Origin: Ascochyta rabiei
Taxonomy: Eukaryota > Ascomycota > Dothideomycetes > Pleosporales > Didymellaceae
Direction of reading: 5' to 3'
DNA: 64,000 nt
NCBI RefSeq assembly: GCF_004011695.2
Contig: NC_082416.1
Span: 1,302,001 to 1,366,000 of the forward strand
The first letter of the stretch is position 1, and each line of letters opens with the position of its first letter. Of this stretch, positions 1 to 11,151 are shown piece after piece. The notes under the pieces were generated by a model. The model made no database searches. It saw only the letters and a list, made by a program, of their open reading frames with translations, and was not told where the DNA came from. A program made the position numbers and the translations under genes.

Positions 1-193
1 CTGGAATTCGTCGTCGCGCTTGAACACGTAGTCGCGTAGGCGTACCGTACGCCTTACGTGCTGCTGGAGCGATCACAGAGGAATGTGAAGAAGGCGAAGG
101 AGCAGAGGGGTTGCGACTGCAAGGGAGAACCACCCTGCCACCTTAGCATACTTGATGCCAGCCACGGACTGCGCAAAACCATGGCTTCAACGT
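1..193. other. window edge, no supportable gene
   Basis: This is the left edge of the window, downstream of the GNAT gene. Short open stretches exist on both strands, for example a hydrophobic one on the minus strand around 60-165, but none has a convincing start, splice context or recognisable domain. It could contain the end of a neighbouring gene. Confidence 0.4.
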
Positions 194-694
194 TCATTCT
201 GCGATAGCCAGCTCCATTTTGAGTGCTGTTCGCCCTGGACCATAGTAGTCTGGGAGCCGCTCGATTTGCTGGAACCCGCAAGACGCGTACAGAGCCCTGG
301 CTGGTTTGCGAGCTTCATCAACCCACAAAACGATTGTTCGACAACCTCCCTTCTTCATTTGCTGGCAAAGGGAATGTATGAGACACCTGGCGATGCCTTT
401 GCCCCTCTCTTGTTCGATGGTGGCCAGCTTGTGTAGCCAGGCCTGGCTTTTCAATCGTTGAAACACGAGGTAACCGACAAGCTCCTGGCCTCCTATTCTT
501 GAGGCCAGAACAAGCCCAACATTTTTTTTCTTCAGCTCAACGCTGTAGTCGAAGGCCTCGCTCGATGGAAAAATCTTCTTTTCGAGCTTGGCTACCCTTG
601 CTGCCAAAGCAACACGGTCCTTCGGTGGACAGGCAGTAACTACTTGCAAGACAACACCTGGAGGGATAGCCTCTGTCTGACACGCAATCATCAT
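194..694 (-). CDS. GNAT-family N-acetyltransferase
   Basis: Intronless gene of 166 residues, the normal size for a single GNAT domain. These enzymes transfer an acetyl group from acetyl-CoA to an amine on a small molecule or protein. The acetyl-CoA pyrophosphate-binding motif A is clear at about residues 94-103 (ERGKGIARCL), after a beta strand that ends in a hydrophobic block (LVGYLVFQRL). The C-terminal motif B with an aromatic turn follows (ARALYASCGFQQIERLPDYY), a layout like that of the RimI/Naa50 type. The substrate cannot be told from sequence. There are two adjacent Met codons at the start; I used the first. It is divergent from the RecQ helicase across about 450 bp. Confidence 0.85.
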   Translation of the reverse strand: MMIACQTEAIPPGVVLQVVTACPPKDRVALAARVAKLEKKIFPSSEAFDYSVELKKKNVGLVLASRIGGQELVGYLVFQRLKSQAWLHKLATIEQERGKGIARCLIHSLCQQMKKGGCRTIVLWVDEARKPARALYASCGFQQIERLPDYYGPGRTALKMELAIAE

Positions 695-1142
695 CGCTCT
701 TTACCATTGGATAACAGTCGCATTAATCGTGCAGTCGAATCTTGCAAAACCGGTCGGGTGGTGAAGGGACCGCGTCTCTGTGTCACCCAAAGTCACACAG
801 TAGACTATCGATAAGCTGCCCTTGGTGACGAGGTGCGAAGCTAGTTGCGCACAGTACTTGGCTCGTCTTTGCCTGTGTCGTGATGGTGAATTGGCGGAAG
901 AAGTGGACGCCGAAAGTTTGATTGGTCGAGCAGAAACAGGTGACCTCGCGTGGATGAACAAGGGTCGCGCTTTGCCGCGACGCGTCTATCGCTCTTGCAC
1001 CTCAGCGCAGCTTCCATGGGGGATAAGTCCGGAGGTGAAGAACAATGATCGTACGGCATTCTGAACGGATATCCTTGACCACTCTTCTTGAGCGATTGTT
1101 GAACTCTGCGGGAAGCCTAAGACTTCAACCTGACGTCTGAAG
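695..1142. other. divergent intergenic region (GNAT / RecQ)
   Basis: This is 448 bp between two genes that start back to back, so it should hold both promoters. I see no repeat, RNA gene or conserved ORF in it. Confidence 0.5.
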
Positions 1143-2743
1143 ATGCCTGGAAAGAGGAAGAGGCCGTATTCAAATATTGACTTCACACTGAAGAGAGTCT
1201 TCAAGAAGCCATGTTTCCGGTATGTCAATACTTTCTTGTTACTGTGACGTGCTCTAATCAGCTCCAGCCCCCTACAGCGCGAAGTCATCACGGCTACTCT
1301 GGAGGGCGAAGATGTCTTTCTACAGGCAGCCACTTCCTTTGGCAAAAGCTTGTGCTATCAGCTGCCCGCAGTTGTTGATCTCGGCAGTATGTCATGCTCG
1401 AGTGACCGGCTGTTTACTGCTGATCAGTCTAGTTACCATTGTCGTTTCTCCGCTACTAGCACTCATGGTAAATCATTACAACTGATGACGTGACAAAGAC
1501 TGACATGCTGCAGAACAATCAAGTCGCATCCATGCGCAACTCGAAGATCAAGGTTGAGACAGTCAACAGCACAACCCAACGACACGACAGGGAACGCATA
1601 CTGGCCGACCTCCAATGTGGTCACCCTCTGACTCGGCTTCTCTATGTGACCCCAGAGTACTGCGCGACCGATCACTTTCGCAAGATCCTACGAGTAATCT
1701 ATTCGCAAAAGGAGCTCGCGCGCATAGCAGTCGACGAAGCCCACTGTGTTAGCGAATGGGGCCACGACTTCCGACCTTCGTTCCAACAACTCTCCTTCTT
1801 CAAGACCGAATTTCCTGATATCCCAATCATATGCCTTACAGCTACAGCAACATCCCGCGTACGCGACGAAATCATCAAAACCATGGCCCTCGATCCGCTC
1901 AAGCTACACGTTTTCTGCATGTCCACAAGCCGTCCGAACTTACACTACGAAGTTCGCTTCAAATGCGACGAAGATGATCACTACTCCGACTTCCTCTCCT
2001 GGCTCAGAAACGTTCACGCGCGCCGCGCCAACTCAGGGCGAGCGACCCAGCTAGCCTCACAGCAGCAGCGCACAGACAATGTCTCCGGGATCATATACAC
2101 ACTCTACCGCAAAGACTGCGAGTCCCTAGCCGCCCGGCTCCGCCACGACGGCATAGGCGCGAAGCCCTATCACGCTGGCCTCCCTCACACTGAGCGAACC
2201 GACACGCTGACTGGCTGGGTCGCCAACAAAGAAGGCTACGACGTAGTCGTCGCTACGACAGCGTTCGGCATGGGCATCGACAAAGAGAACGTGCGATTCG
2301 TCGTGCATTGGCAGATCCCAAAGTCCTTCGAAGGCTTCTACCAGGAAGCCGGACGTGCGGGTCGAGACGGCAAAGCCAGCGTGTGCATCCTCTACTACGG
2401 ACGTGAGGACCGGGACCGCGCTGCCACGCTGATGGCACGCGACCAGGCACGGCAGCCGACCAAAGGCGACGGGAGGGCAGCGCAGCAACAGCAGATGCTC
2501 AACCGCGCAAAGAGCTTGCAGGCCCTGGTTGACTACTGCGAGGCCACGAACAGGTGCCGGCATAAAGTCATCGCAAAGTACTTTGGAGATGAAGAGGTCC
2601 CGCCGTGTGACTTTGCGTGCGATTGGTGCAAGGATGCGGAAGCGTTGGTCAGGCGGAAGGAGAAGGGGCTTGCGAGTGAGGAGTGGTGCAGCACGCAGAG
2701 AGAGATGGGGCGGTATGATGGTGGGTACGACGAGTACGACTAG
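1143..2743 (+). CDS. RecQ-family ATP-dependent DNA helicase
   Basis: A 3'-5' DNA helicase for recombination and replication repair. My model has four exons: 1143-1219, 1268-1386, 1433-1467 and 1514-2743 (486 aa). The joins restore RecQ motifs in order: motif 0 (CFRPLQREVI), a Walker A (TSFGKSLCYQ) where many RecQs have TGGGKS, motif Ia (TIVVSPLLALM), motif II DEAH with the RecQ signature (VDEAHCVSEWGHDFRP), motif III (LTATAT), motif V (ATTAFGMGIDK) and motif VI (YQEAGRAGRDG). The C-terminal Zn-binding cysteines follow (CRHKVIAKYF, then C-x3-C-x2-C). There is no HRDC domain and no long N-terminus, so this is the short RecQ type, not the long Sgs1/QDE-3 type. Exon 3 is only 35 nt. The acceptor at 1267 was chosen over 1261 because it gives FRPLQ. 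Confidence 0.93.
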
Positions 2744-3010
2744 GCACGGTAACATGGACTAGGCATGATCATCTGGGTTATTGGGGCGTCACGGTTCATG
2801 GGTGGAAGAGCATCAGCAGGCGTTACGGCGAAAGGGAGGTTTCGTCAAAGCAACACTCCATCTCGGATCTTCACGGGGGGGGCATTGTCGTGTTCATCGA
2901 GCACAATTTCAGCACTACTTGATCCCATTCAAACGCCGCCCAATGCAACTTTTCGTGACGGTCGTGTGTAGAAGGAGAGCCTGCAGCTCCACGGACGGCT
3001 GAAATAGAGC

Positions 3011-3931
3011 TCAACCAACGATCAAGGCCGCACTAGGCACCATGCCCGCCTCCTTCAGCGTCAGTCCAAAGTCGCTCTTGTCGTATATCTTCTTGGGGAA
3101 ATTGGTCATGAAGGTGTTGACCGTTGTGCCGTCCTGCTCCAGGGCATGTGCAACCTCAAACAGCGTCGTCTCGACGGGGAATGTCTTGGTGACGCGCCCA
3201 CCTGCTGTCTGCAGCGCCAGTCTCGCCTCGGTGTATGCGCTTGCAGGCTTGCTTGTGGTGGGGCCGGACGAGGTAGGACCGGTCTCCTGCTTGACTGGAG
3301 GAGGGGCCTGGCCTGCACGCACAGCCTTCTCAGCCTCGGCTTTCCTCTTGCGCTCCTGCTTGTCTGCTTCGAGCTTGGCCAGCACCTTGCGCTTCGCTTC
3401 CTGGTCTGCGAGCTTCTCTGCGCGCTTGGCCTGGGCTTCCTTGATGCGCTCCTTCTTCTCCAGCTCTTCCTTGATGTCTTGTGTCTCTTTGGTCGACTTC
3501 ATGCGGATCTGCTCGTTCTTCTTGCGGTCTTCCTTTTCCTGCTCGGCCTGGGTGGCGCGTTTGGCGGCGAGCTTCTCCTTGAGTTCTTCGAGGCGGGCTT
3601 TCTTCTCTTCTTCTGTGAGGGGCTTGATCTCTTCGGTGGATTCGGCAAAGTTCTCGTGCCCGCTCTTGCTGCCGTGGAACTCGGCCTGTTGGACGGAGCG
3701 GAACTTCTTGCCGCAGTCTTCGCAGACGAGCGACTTTGCCTCTTCGCCGGGCTGCAGGGCGGGTGGCTCTTCGGCGGCCGAGGCTTGTTCGGCTTTGATC
3801 TGGTCGAGCGGGCGGTCCTGGTGCTTCTCGATCCAGTCCAGGGCGCCCTGCAGGTTGCCGCTGGACTTGAGGGCGAGCTCGGCGCGCTCGCGGTCGAAGC
3901 CCATGCTGACGAGGTTGTCGAGGTCTGACAT
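3011..3931 (-). CDS. UBA/UBX-domain Cdc48 cofactor (SAKS1/UBXN1-like)
   Basis: Single-exon gene of 306 residues. The N-terminal UBA domain is at about 1-40 (VSMGFDRERAELAL), then a C2H2-like finger at about 70-93 (CEDCGKKF ... HGSKSGH). A long charged coiled coil covers about 100-205, and a C-terminal UBX domain about 220-306 (ARLALQTAGGRVTKTF; the last part, TNFPKKIYDKSDFGLTLKEA, is typical). UBA binds ubiquitin and UBX binds the AAA ATPase Cdc48/p97, so the protein probably delivers ubiquitylated clients or restrains the segregase. I chose the ATG at 3931 (MSDLDNLVSMGF). An upstream in-frame ATG at 4093 would read through a 19-bp tandem repeat whose unit is not a multiple of three. Neighbour on the left is the RecQ gene, convergent. 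Confidence 0.9.
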   Translation of the reverse strand: MSDLDNLVSMGFDRERAELALKSSGNLQGALDWIEKHQDRPLDQIKAEQASAAEEPPALQPGEEAKSLVCEDCGKKFRSVQQAEFHGSKSGHENFAESTEEIKPLTEEEKKARLEELKEKLAAKRATQAEQEKEDRKKNEQIRMKSTKETQDIKEELEKKERIKEAQAKRAEKLADQEAKRKVLAKLEADKQERKRKAEAEKAVRAGQAPPPVKQETGPTSSGPTTSKPASAYTEARLALQTAGGRVTKTFPVETTLFEVAHALEQDGTTVNTFMTNFPKKIYDKSDFGLTLKEAGMVPSAALIVG

Positions 3932-4757
3932 TGCGAGCGTGGCGATGTGGTGCGAGCGTGGCGATGTGGTGCGAGCGTGGCGATGTGGTGCGAGCGTGGC
4001 GATGTGGTGTGAGCGTGGCGCAGTGGAGGAGAGGGTAGGCAAGCCTTGTAGCTGGTAGTAGAGTGGGGGATTGGGCTGGGACAAGCTTGACAAACACTTG
4101 CAGCACTTGCAGCGGCTTGGTGGAAAGTTGAAATCGCGTTTGGAGGCCGTGTAAGTCAGGTGTAAGTCAGTCGGAGCTTGTGGGTGAGGTCAAGGGTCAA
4201 GGGTCAAGGGTCAACTGCGGGCGAATGTGGGCGAATGTGGGGAGCTCTCCTCTGGCACCTTCCACGGCGCACGCAGATCCAACGGCGCAGGGCGCGTTCG
4301 CATCTCTACGCATACGCCGCAATGTTTGCGCACCGTCGGCTGCAAGTAGGCTGTCTCTCGTGTTGGCCGGCATGGCAGCAGCAGCAAACAAGCTTGGAAT
4401 CTCGCTGTTCCCGAGCGCGATGATGGCAAGTCCGTGTTCTCAGACATGAACCAAATACTGTGACGTCGGCCTTGCTCTGCCGCGATTCCAGATTCATCAT
4501 CGGCAAGCGAGACAACAAGCCTCCGCCTCCCCTTCCACCCCCTCCACCGCCTCCACCGCCTCCACCGCCTCCACCACCTGCATCACGCTTGAACCCCTCC
4601 ACGCCTGCAAACTGCCCCGATCTGTCGCTGCAGATCGCACCCGTGCCCTCGACAATCCACACCCCGCCGTCGCATGCGCCGTACCAGATAGCCGCGGACC
4701 ACCTCGTACTGTCACGATTAACAATTCCGCCCGCCGCCCTCCCTCCCCACTGCCGCC
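3932..4757. other. divergent intergenic region (UBX / VAP) with simple repeats
   Basis: This is 826 bp between divergent starts. It holds the 19-bp repeat next to the UBX start, a 7-bp GGTCAAG repeat (about 4 copies, 4188-4213) and a CCTCCACCG 9-bp repeat (about 4530-4577). I see no gene here. Confidence 0.6.
3933..4024. repeat. 19-bp tandem repeat, about 4-5 copies
   Basis: The unit GCGAGCGTGGCGATGTGGT is repeated head to tail, the last copy diverged. It lies directly upstream of the preferred UBX-gene start, probably in its 5' leader. Confidence 0.9.
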
Positions 4758-5947
4758 ATGTCTGTCGAGCTCGACCCCGTAGAGCTTGGTTTCAAGCGTG
4801 AGCATTGCATGCATGCCTGTGCTCTCGCACACGCGTACTGAAGTTGGCAGGTCCCTTCCAGCAGGAGGTGTCGCAGACCCTCCGTCTCAAGAACCCTCAC
4901 TCGGACCCGGTTGCATTCAAGGTGAGCAGGCCATCGTTCGCTGTTTCACTGCGTCAGACGCACTCTTGCAACGGACAGCTAACAGCTGGCAGGTCAAGAC
5001 CACCGCCCCCAAACAGTACGATACCTCCACCCACTCGCCCAATCGCCGCCAGCTAACAAAGGACCCCCAGATACTGCGTGCGACCCAACAGCGGACGCAT
5101 TGAGCCTGGGCGAGATGTCGAAGTTCAGAGTACGGCCGCCCCGCCGCGTAGATCTGTTGCAGCCGACTAACACGTGCCTCAGTTCTCTTGCAGGCGATGA
5201 AGGAAGACCCAGCACCAGATGCCAAGTGCCGCGACAAGTTCCTCGTCCAGTCTGTCCTCGTTACTGCCGACAAGGAGTTCACGAATGTAGGATCTTTGGT
5301 ATGCACCATCTCCACTGACCTCACACAACCTTGACTCACCCAAGACGTAGTGGGCACACATCGAACAGACTGCAAAGTCGTCCATTCAGGAGAAGAAGAT
5401 TAGAGTTCTCTTCCTCGCCGCCGATGCCGACGCCTCCTCGACGCCTGCAAGGACCAACGGTGTCAGCCGCGACTCGATGCTCTCGTCCCCTCAATCAGAA
5501 GCCGCTGTCACCCCCGTGCGTGGCGCTACGGAGCACGCTCAGGGGCCTGTCTCTCGTGTAGAGGACCGCCCAGCAGGCAGCAAGAACCTCGGACAAATCG
5601 AGCAGGAGACGTACAATCCCGCTTCCTCCGGCTACAGCACTGCCACTGGCACGGGCGCTAGCATTCAGCAGACCGTTGCTGCCGCTGCAGCGAGCGTGAC
5701 AAACGCCATCCCAACATCCCAGGCCGAACTCCAGGCTCAGCTCGATGCGGCCAAGGCACAGATCGCACGATTGACACAACAGGCCGACGCCGGTCTCCGC
5801 CAGCGAAAGCCAGAGTCGGCACGCGACGCAAAGGATCAGCTCGCGACAGCCACGCAACAACAGACAGCCCCTGCAGGCGGCGTCTCCGTCCAGATCACAG
5901 CACTCTTGTGTCTCGTGAGCTTCCTCATCGCCTACTTTTTGTTCTAA
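4758..5947 (+). CDS. VAP-family MSP-domain ER membrane protein (Scs2-like)
   Basis: Six exons: 4758-4797, 4851-4921, 4993-5015, 5071-5129, 5183-5298 and 5351-5947 (301 aa). The N-terminal MSP domain (about 1-125) starts MSVELDPVELGFKRPFQQEV and carries the VAP signature LRLKNPHSDPVAFKVKTTAP followed by QYCVRPNSGRIEPGRDVEV, the surface that binds FFAT motifs. A low-complexity linker, a predicted coiled coil (LQAQLDAAKAQIARLTQQA) and a C-terminal tail anchor (ITALLCLVSFLIAYFLF) complete the VAP plan. These proteins sit in the ER and tether it to the plasma membrane and other organelles and to lipid-transfer proteins. Exon 3 is just 23 nt, and most introns fall within the conserved domain. Confidence 0.94.
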
Positions 5948-6862
5948 GCGTTTCTGCAATACCCGGAGTGCAAGGGAAAAGCCATTGCGTCTTGCGCCAA
6001 CGACAAGCCCGGATCTTTGACGAAGAGTTGGTTGCGGGAACTCGGATGACGTCGGCACGAGCATGATGAGCGTTCCGGCGACGTAGACAAGCAATGCACG
6101 GACGGTCCCACAGTTTCCCTATTTCCTGTGTTTGGTTTCTGCGTCACGAGAGGATTTTGGCTGTAATTGAGTGCGGTTGGGAGCGGCATGGGCCGAGGGC
6201 GTGTCGAGTACTGTCGCACGAGGGCGTCTGATGTATCAACACCTATTCGCTTAGTTCTGCCATATCTGCTTGTGCCACATGCAAATATTAGTCAAAAGTG
6301 ACTAACGCTCGCCGGAATCGTGGCCGCCAAGGCCTAGCGAGCTTCACAGACAACGTGAGGGCGGCCCTGGCGACGGACGGAGAGGATGCCGAGTGTCTTC
6401 AGCAGCATTTGATACGTTGATTAATATCAATCAATCAATCAATCAATCAGCAGCAGCATTTGAGAGCATGCTTGTAAAAGACGGTGGACTCGATGGGCTC
6501 TCGCGTGGTGACGTCCACCAATGGCAGCGCACATGAAAGTCCAAACACCTCTCCAGAGTCATGCTCTCGCCGCGAGCATCCCGAGGATTTGCTCCCCCGC
6601 GCGCGTCATCGGCGTTCCTCCCCTGCGAAGAGCGATAACGGGCTCCCACTGGAGTGGTAGGATGGCCTTTGCGGCTCTGGGACGCGTTCTGAATGTAGGC
6701 TAGTGGGGCAATCCCGAGTCCTCGCCGCTCGCCGTCGCCGGAGGCAAGTTCACGGTGACTGCGAAGTGACTCAAACCTTAGATTGCTCGGCATTGAAAAG
6801 CGCCCACGTCCTTGAACTGACGCTCTCTCCCTCTTTCCACCTTCACCCCTCCTACCGTCAAC
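5948..6862. other. intergenic region upstream of asparagine synthetase
   Basis: This 915 bp contains a short AATC microsatellite (about 6424-6449) and the TGACTCA site at 6767. I see no coding or RNA gene. Confidence 0.55.
6767..6773 (+). promoter_or_regulatory. TGACTCA, Gcn4/CPC1-type element
   Basis: A perfect palindromic-core bZIP site 90 bp upstream of the asparagine synthetase ATG. Gcn4/CPC1/CpcA binds TGACTCA to induce amino-acid biosynthesis genes during starvation. The placement fits, but the assignment is by motif and target only. Confidence 0.55.
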
Positions 6863-8989
6863 ATGTGCGGTATTTTCGCGTGCTACAGGTATGTCCAACC
6901 GCTCCACTCACATCTCTCGGGCTGTCGAACAGAACAAAGACTGATTTGCGCGCAGACATCCCGATGTCCAGAAGTTCAAGCCGACCGCCCTGAAAATGGG
7001 CAAGGCGTAAGTCCAGCTCTCACAACGTGGCGGTGAGCTCAATCGATTGACTGACTGACTACCATAGTATCCGACATCGGGGCCCAGATTGGAGTGAGCA
7101 ACAGAAACACGAAGTGCGCGGGCGAGCACGATAACTGACAATCTGCAGGCGGCAACCACATCGCCAACGACACCAGTAAGCGCGCAGAGTGTCTCGAGCT
7201 TGAAACCAAGTGCTAACGTGCCCCAGTCCTCGTCCACGAGCGTCTCAGTATCGTCGGTGTTGGTATGCGCTCACACGACATCTTTTTCGCGTCCGGTAAA
7301 CACTAACACTGCGCAGATTCTGGCGCCCAGCCGCTCGTCAACAAGGAGGGAACCGTTTCTCTGGCTGTCAACGGCGAGATCTACAACCACCGCATCCTCC
7401 GCAAGAGCCTCAAGAAGCCTTACGAATTCAAGACACACTCGGACTGCGAGGTCATCATCCCTCTGTACCTTGAGCATGGCATCGATGCGCCCCGACACCT
7501 CGACGGTATGTTCTCGTGGGTGCTCCACGACAAGGAGAACGACCGCCTGCTTGCTGCCCGCGACCCCATCGGTGTCACCACATTCTACATGGGTCGGTCG
7601 AGCGAGACGCCCGAAGCCGTCTTCTTCGCGTCCGAGCTGAAGTGTCTACACCCCGTCTGCGACAACATCATTGCCTTCCCTCCCGGCCACGTCTACGACT
7701 CCAAGACCGACCAGCTAACGCGATACTACGACCCCAAGTGGCTTGTAGAGCCCACCAATATCCCCACCAACCCTCTTGACTTGAAGGAGCTGAGGACGTC
7801 GTTCGAGCGATCAGTGCGCAAGCGCATGATGGCCGAGGTACCCTTCGGTGTACTTCTGTCTGGTGGTCTCGATTCGAGTTTGGTCGCTTCCATTGCCCAA
7901 CGCGAGACGCAGCGCTTGAACGAGCAGACAAGAAAGAGGGCTGCTGAAGCAAAGGCCTCCACCAACGGCACAACAACAGACCCCAGCGAGCTTGTTGGTA
8001 TCGACGACAACAACGAGCTTCAGACTGATCTGATTCTCGGCCAACTCAACTCCTTCTCCATTGGTCTCCCCAACGCCCCCGATGCCATTGCTGCACGCGA
8101 AGTCGCCGACTTCCTCGGCACAAAGCACCACACATTCACCTTCACCATCGAGGAGGGTCTCGACGCTCTTTCCGACGTCATCTTCCACCTCGAGACCTTT
8201 GACGTAACCACGATTCGCGCCTCGACGCCCATGTTCCTGCTTTCCCGCAAGATCAAGGCCATGGGCATCAAGATGGTGCTGTCAGGCGAAGGCTCCGACG
8301 AGATCTTCGGCGGCTACCTCTACTTCCACAACGCGCCAGACAAGGCCGCCTTCCATGAAGAGTGCGTGCGCCGCGTCAAGAACCTGCATCTCGCGGATTG
8401 CCTGCGCGCCAACAAGTCGACATCGGCATGGGGCGTCGAAGCCCGCGTTCCCTTCCTGGACCGCGAATTCCTCAACACATCCATGAACATCGACCCGGCG
8501 GAGAAGATGATCACAAAAGACCGCATCGAGAAGTACATTCTCCGCAAGGCCTTCGACACGTCGGACGAGCCGGACACGCCCGCCTACCTACCGCACAAGA
8601 TCCTCTACCGCCAGAAGGAGCAGTTCTCCGACGGCGTGGGCTACGGGTGGATCGACGCGCTCAAGGACACAGCCGAGGCGCAAGTGACCGACGAGATGCT
8701 GAAGAACCCCAAGCCGGAGTGGGGCGCCGACATACCGGACACCAAGGAGGCGTACTGGTACCGCTGCATGTTTGACGAGCACTTCCCGCCTTCGTGCGCC
8801 AGCACCGTCATGCGCTGGACGCCCACTTGGAGCAAGCAGACGGATCCCTCTGGCCGGTGAGTATTTTTTGTTTTTATTTTTTTCCTTTTTTTTTTCTTCT
8901 CTCCTCGGTTCCTACCAAGTGCCGTTTCGCTAACGTTTTGCTGCAGAGCTATCGGCGTCCATGAGCAAAAGTACAAGCACGCAGAGTAA
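6863..8989 (+). CDS. ASN1: asparagine synthetase (glutamine-hydrolysing)
   Basis: Makes asparagine from aspartate, glutamine and ATP in the cytosol. Seven exons: 6863-6888, 6956-7006, 7068-7093, 7149-7175, 7227-7262, 7317-8856 and 8947-8989 (582 aa). The catalytic N-terminal Cys2 is present (MCGIFACYR), followed by the class II glutaminase motifs [15 protein letters not shown] and NGEIYNH. The synthetase domain has the ATP-pyrophosphatase loop [13 protein letters not shown] (about residue 237) and [12 protein letters not shown], and later VPFLDREF. Five introns crowd into the first 450 bp with exons of 26-51 nt; the last intron joins DPSGR to [14 protein letters not shown] Gcn4-type site lies upstream. 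Confidence 0.96.
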
Positions 8990-9969
8990 GCGTACAATAC
9001 GAGTATTCCATGCGAGTGCTCAACATTAGTACTCAACATCAGTACTCAACATCAGTACTCCAAACCAGTATTGAACAATACAAGGGTGTCTACATGTACA
9101 TCCACCATCGTCTCCTTCCTTCCTTCTCTCCTTCTTTGATCGGAAGGTGTACTTTGGGGTCTCACTTCGATTCGGTATCTGGTGGTCTCGGGCGCTTATA
9201 GATGGATGGATGGATGGCTGGGCTTGCTTGCTTGCTTGCTTGCTTGCTTGCCTGCTTACTCGCTAGACGTGTTCGTAACAAGCTTTCTGTCATGGGGTAG
9301 TGATAGATAGATCTCCAGGCTAGGAAACATGCAAATAAATACAAGTTAATTGTAATTAGCTTTTTTTCTTAAGCTTTTGTTTTTTAGAGGTAGATGACTG
9401 TATAGATGTTTAGTTACTAAAAGTGTTTATAACATATAAATACATACATTTTTTTTTATGTACTGTTTTCTTACTTCTGTGTATTGTTACTAGATGGCTT
9501 TGTAATAAGCTTCTGCTAGGGGTAGTGAAAGGCAGATTTCTATACTAGAAAAGAGATGAATTAAAATAATGTAATTACAATTAGCTTTTTCCAGGGTGTG
9601 GTGTTTTGGATGTGGATGGATGTGTGAATGTATGGTATGGTATGGTAGGTATGTAGTATTACTCTTTATCAATCATTTCAATCAATGTGTGATATACGAC
9701 AGCTTCTATACAACAAGGCACAACAGTCCATGGACTGGGTATCCATCTATCCATCTACCCACCTACCACACACGGCTGTGCTCTAAACCAAGCGATCCGT
9801 ACTTTTACATCGTGGCTTTGTGCCAGAGCCACCACCACCACGCCAAACGCCGCTGTAATGGGAGAAGACATGACACATGGATTCGATCTGATCCAGTTTA
9901 GATTCAGGCTCAGGTTCGCTTCGGTTCGGTTCGGTTCGATGCAGATTCAGATCGTGGCAGCGACTGCGA
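8990..9969. other. intergenic region with AT-rich pocket
   Basis: Between the convergent asparagine synthetase and PQ-loop genes. It contains GGAT and GCTT microsatellites (about 9201-9250) and then roughly 400 bp much richer in A+T than the rest of the window, holding a degenerate duplication. No gene seen. Confidence 0.6.
9262..9590. repeat. degenerate direct duplication in AT-rich DNA
   Basis: Segments 9262-9366 and 9489-9586 align over about 100 bp, sharing blocks such as GGGGTAGTGA and AATTAGCTTTTT. Several differences are C-to-T or G-to-A in the second copy. This looks like an old, mutated repeat fragment, possibly RIP-affected. No transposase or LTR is recognisable. Confidence 0.5.
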
Positions 9970-11151
9970 CTACGCCTCGAGGGCCGAGGTGGCGTCGCCG
10001 CTGCCAAAGGCGCGGAACTGGACGAAGATGACGGCATCCTCGACCATGGTGCCGAGCGAGCCGATGAGCCAGGGCAGGTTGGTGAGGAAGTACTCCTTCT
10101 CGGTGGAGTGGAAGAGGATGCCTGCGCCGTAGGTGGCGTTGCCGAGCAGGCTGAGCATGAAGAAGAGCAGCGACAGCCCCTCGCAGGAGCGCTCGCGCTG
10201 GTTTTTGATGATCTGCGGGATGCGCGCGCCCAGGTAGCAGATTGCGCTCGCGTAGCCCAGGACCTCGGCTCCGAGGGCAATGGGCGCGGCGTCGGGCGTG
10301 TTGGTGGGCTGTGGAACCCACACGCCACTCTTCCAGGCGATGGCCCACCCAGCGGCACCCACGGCCATGACGCCGAAGACGCTGAGCGTGTTCTTGATCC
10401 ACTCGCTGGGCTGCTCGTCGTCGAGGATCGTGGGGAGCGAGGAGGCACGGCGCCGGCGCGAGGCCTGGCTGTCGCGGCGGTGCGAGCCAGGGAGACCGAC
10501 GTTGGAGCTGTCGCGACGGCCGAGGAGAGGGGCTTCGACTGAGTTGGTGGACTGGACAGAGGTCTTGCGGGCTTCGCGGCGCGAGTTCTTGGTGTTGTAG
10601 TAGATGCATTGGGTGATGAGGATCTGGGAAGACGCAGCTGTCAGTGTGTGCGTGCTGTAGAGGTGGAGGATCGGCTTATCGTACCAGGTCAGCGACGCAG
10701 AAGTACATGGCCAGGGCAATGACAGTAGGCACCAGGCCGGCCCAGAGGGCGCCCGCGAGGTTTGTGACATCGCCAACGAACCAGATGGCGAGGAAGACGA
10801 GAGAGATGCCGTCTGCGGAGCCCGACCTGTAGTTCTCGATCAATTGGGGGACCTTGTGGGTGGTGTTAGCTGCCGGTCGCGTGAGAGCCGAGATAAGCTT
10901 CGACAGGTCTCTGCCCACGTCGCACGGAGAAGGCGTGGATGGGGCAGCTGCAAGGCGCCGTGCTCTCCCAGCGTGTGTCCACAGCAGTGGTTTGCACGGC
11001 GCGCAACTGCACGGCTGAGAGGGACGCCGCTGTGGGTCTGTCGTCGTGGCAGACTCACCAATAGGAAGATCCAGGCGCAGAGACTGATGGAGCCCCAGAT
11101 GCCGCTCAGGGCCTCCCGGGTGGTCAGCGGATGGCTGGCAGCGGAGGCCAT
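9970..11151 (-). CDS. PQ-loop repeat protein, vacuolar basic amino-acid transporter type (Ypq-like)
   Basis: Three exons on the minus strand: 11059-11151, 10685-10852 and 9970-10623 (304 aa). Two PQ-loop motifs are present, VPQLIENYRSGSADGISLVF just after the first splice and RIPQIIKNQRERSCEGLSLL near the end. About seven membrane segments are split by a charged, Ser/Arg-rich cytoplasmic loop, the arrangement of yeast Ypq1-3 and human PQLC2. Those proteins export lysine and arginine from the vacuole or lysosome. Substrate is inferred from family only. The start MASAASHPLTTREALSG sits right before the first helix. The upstream region is shared with the divergent Mid2-like gene. Confidence 0.9.
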
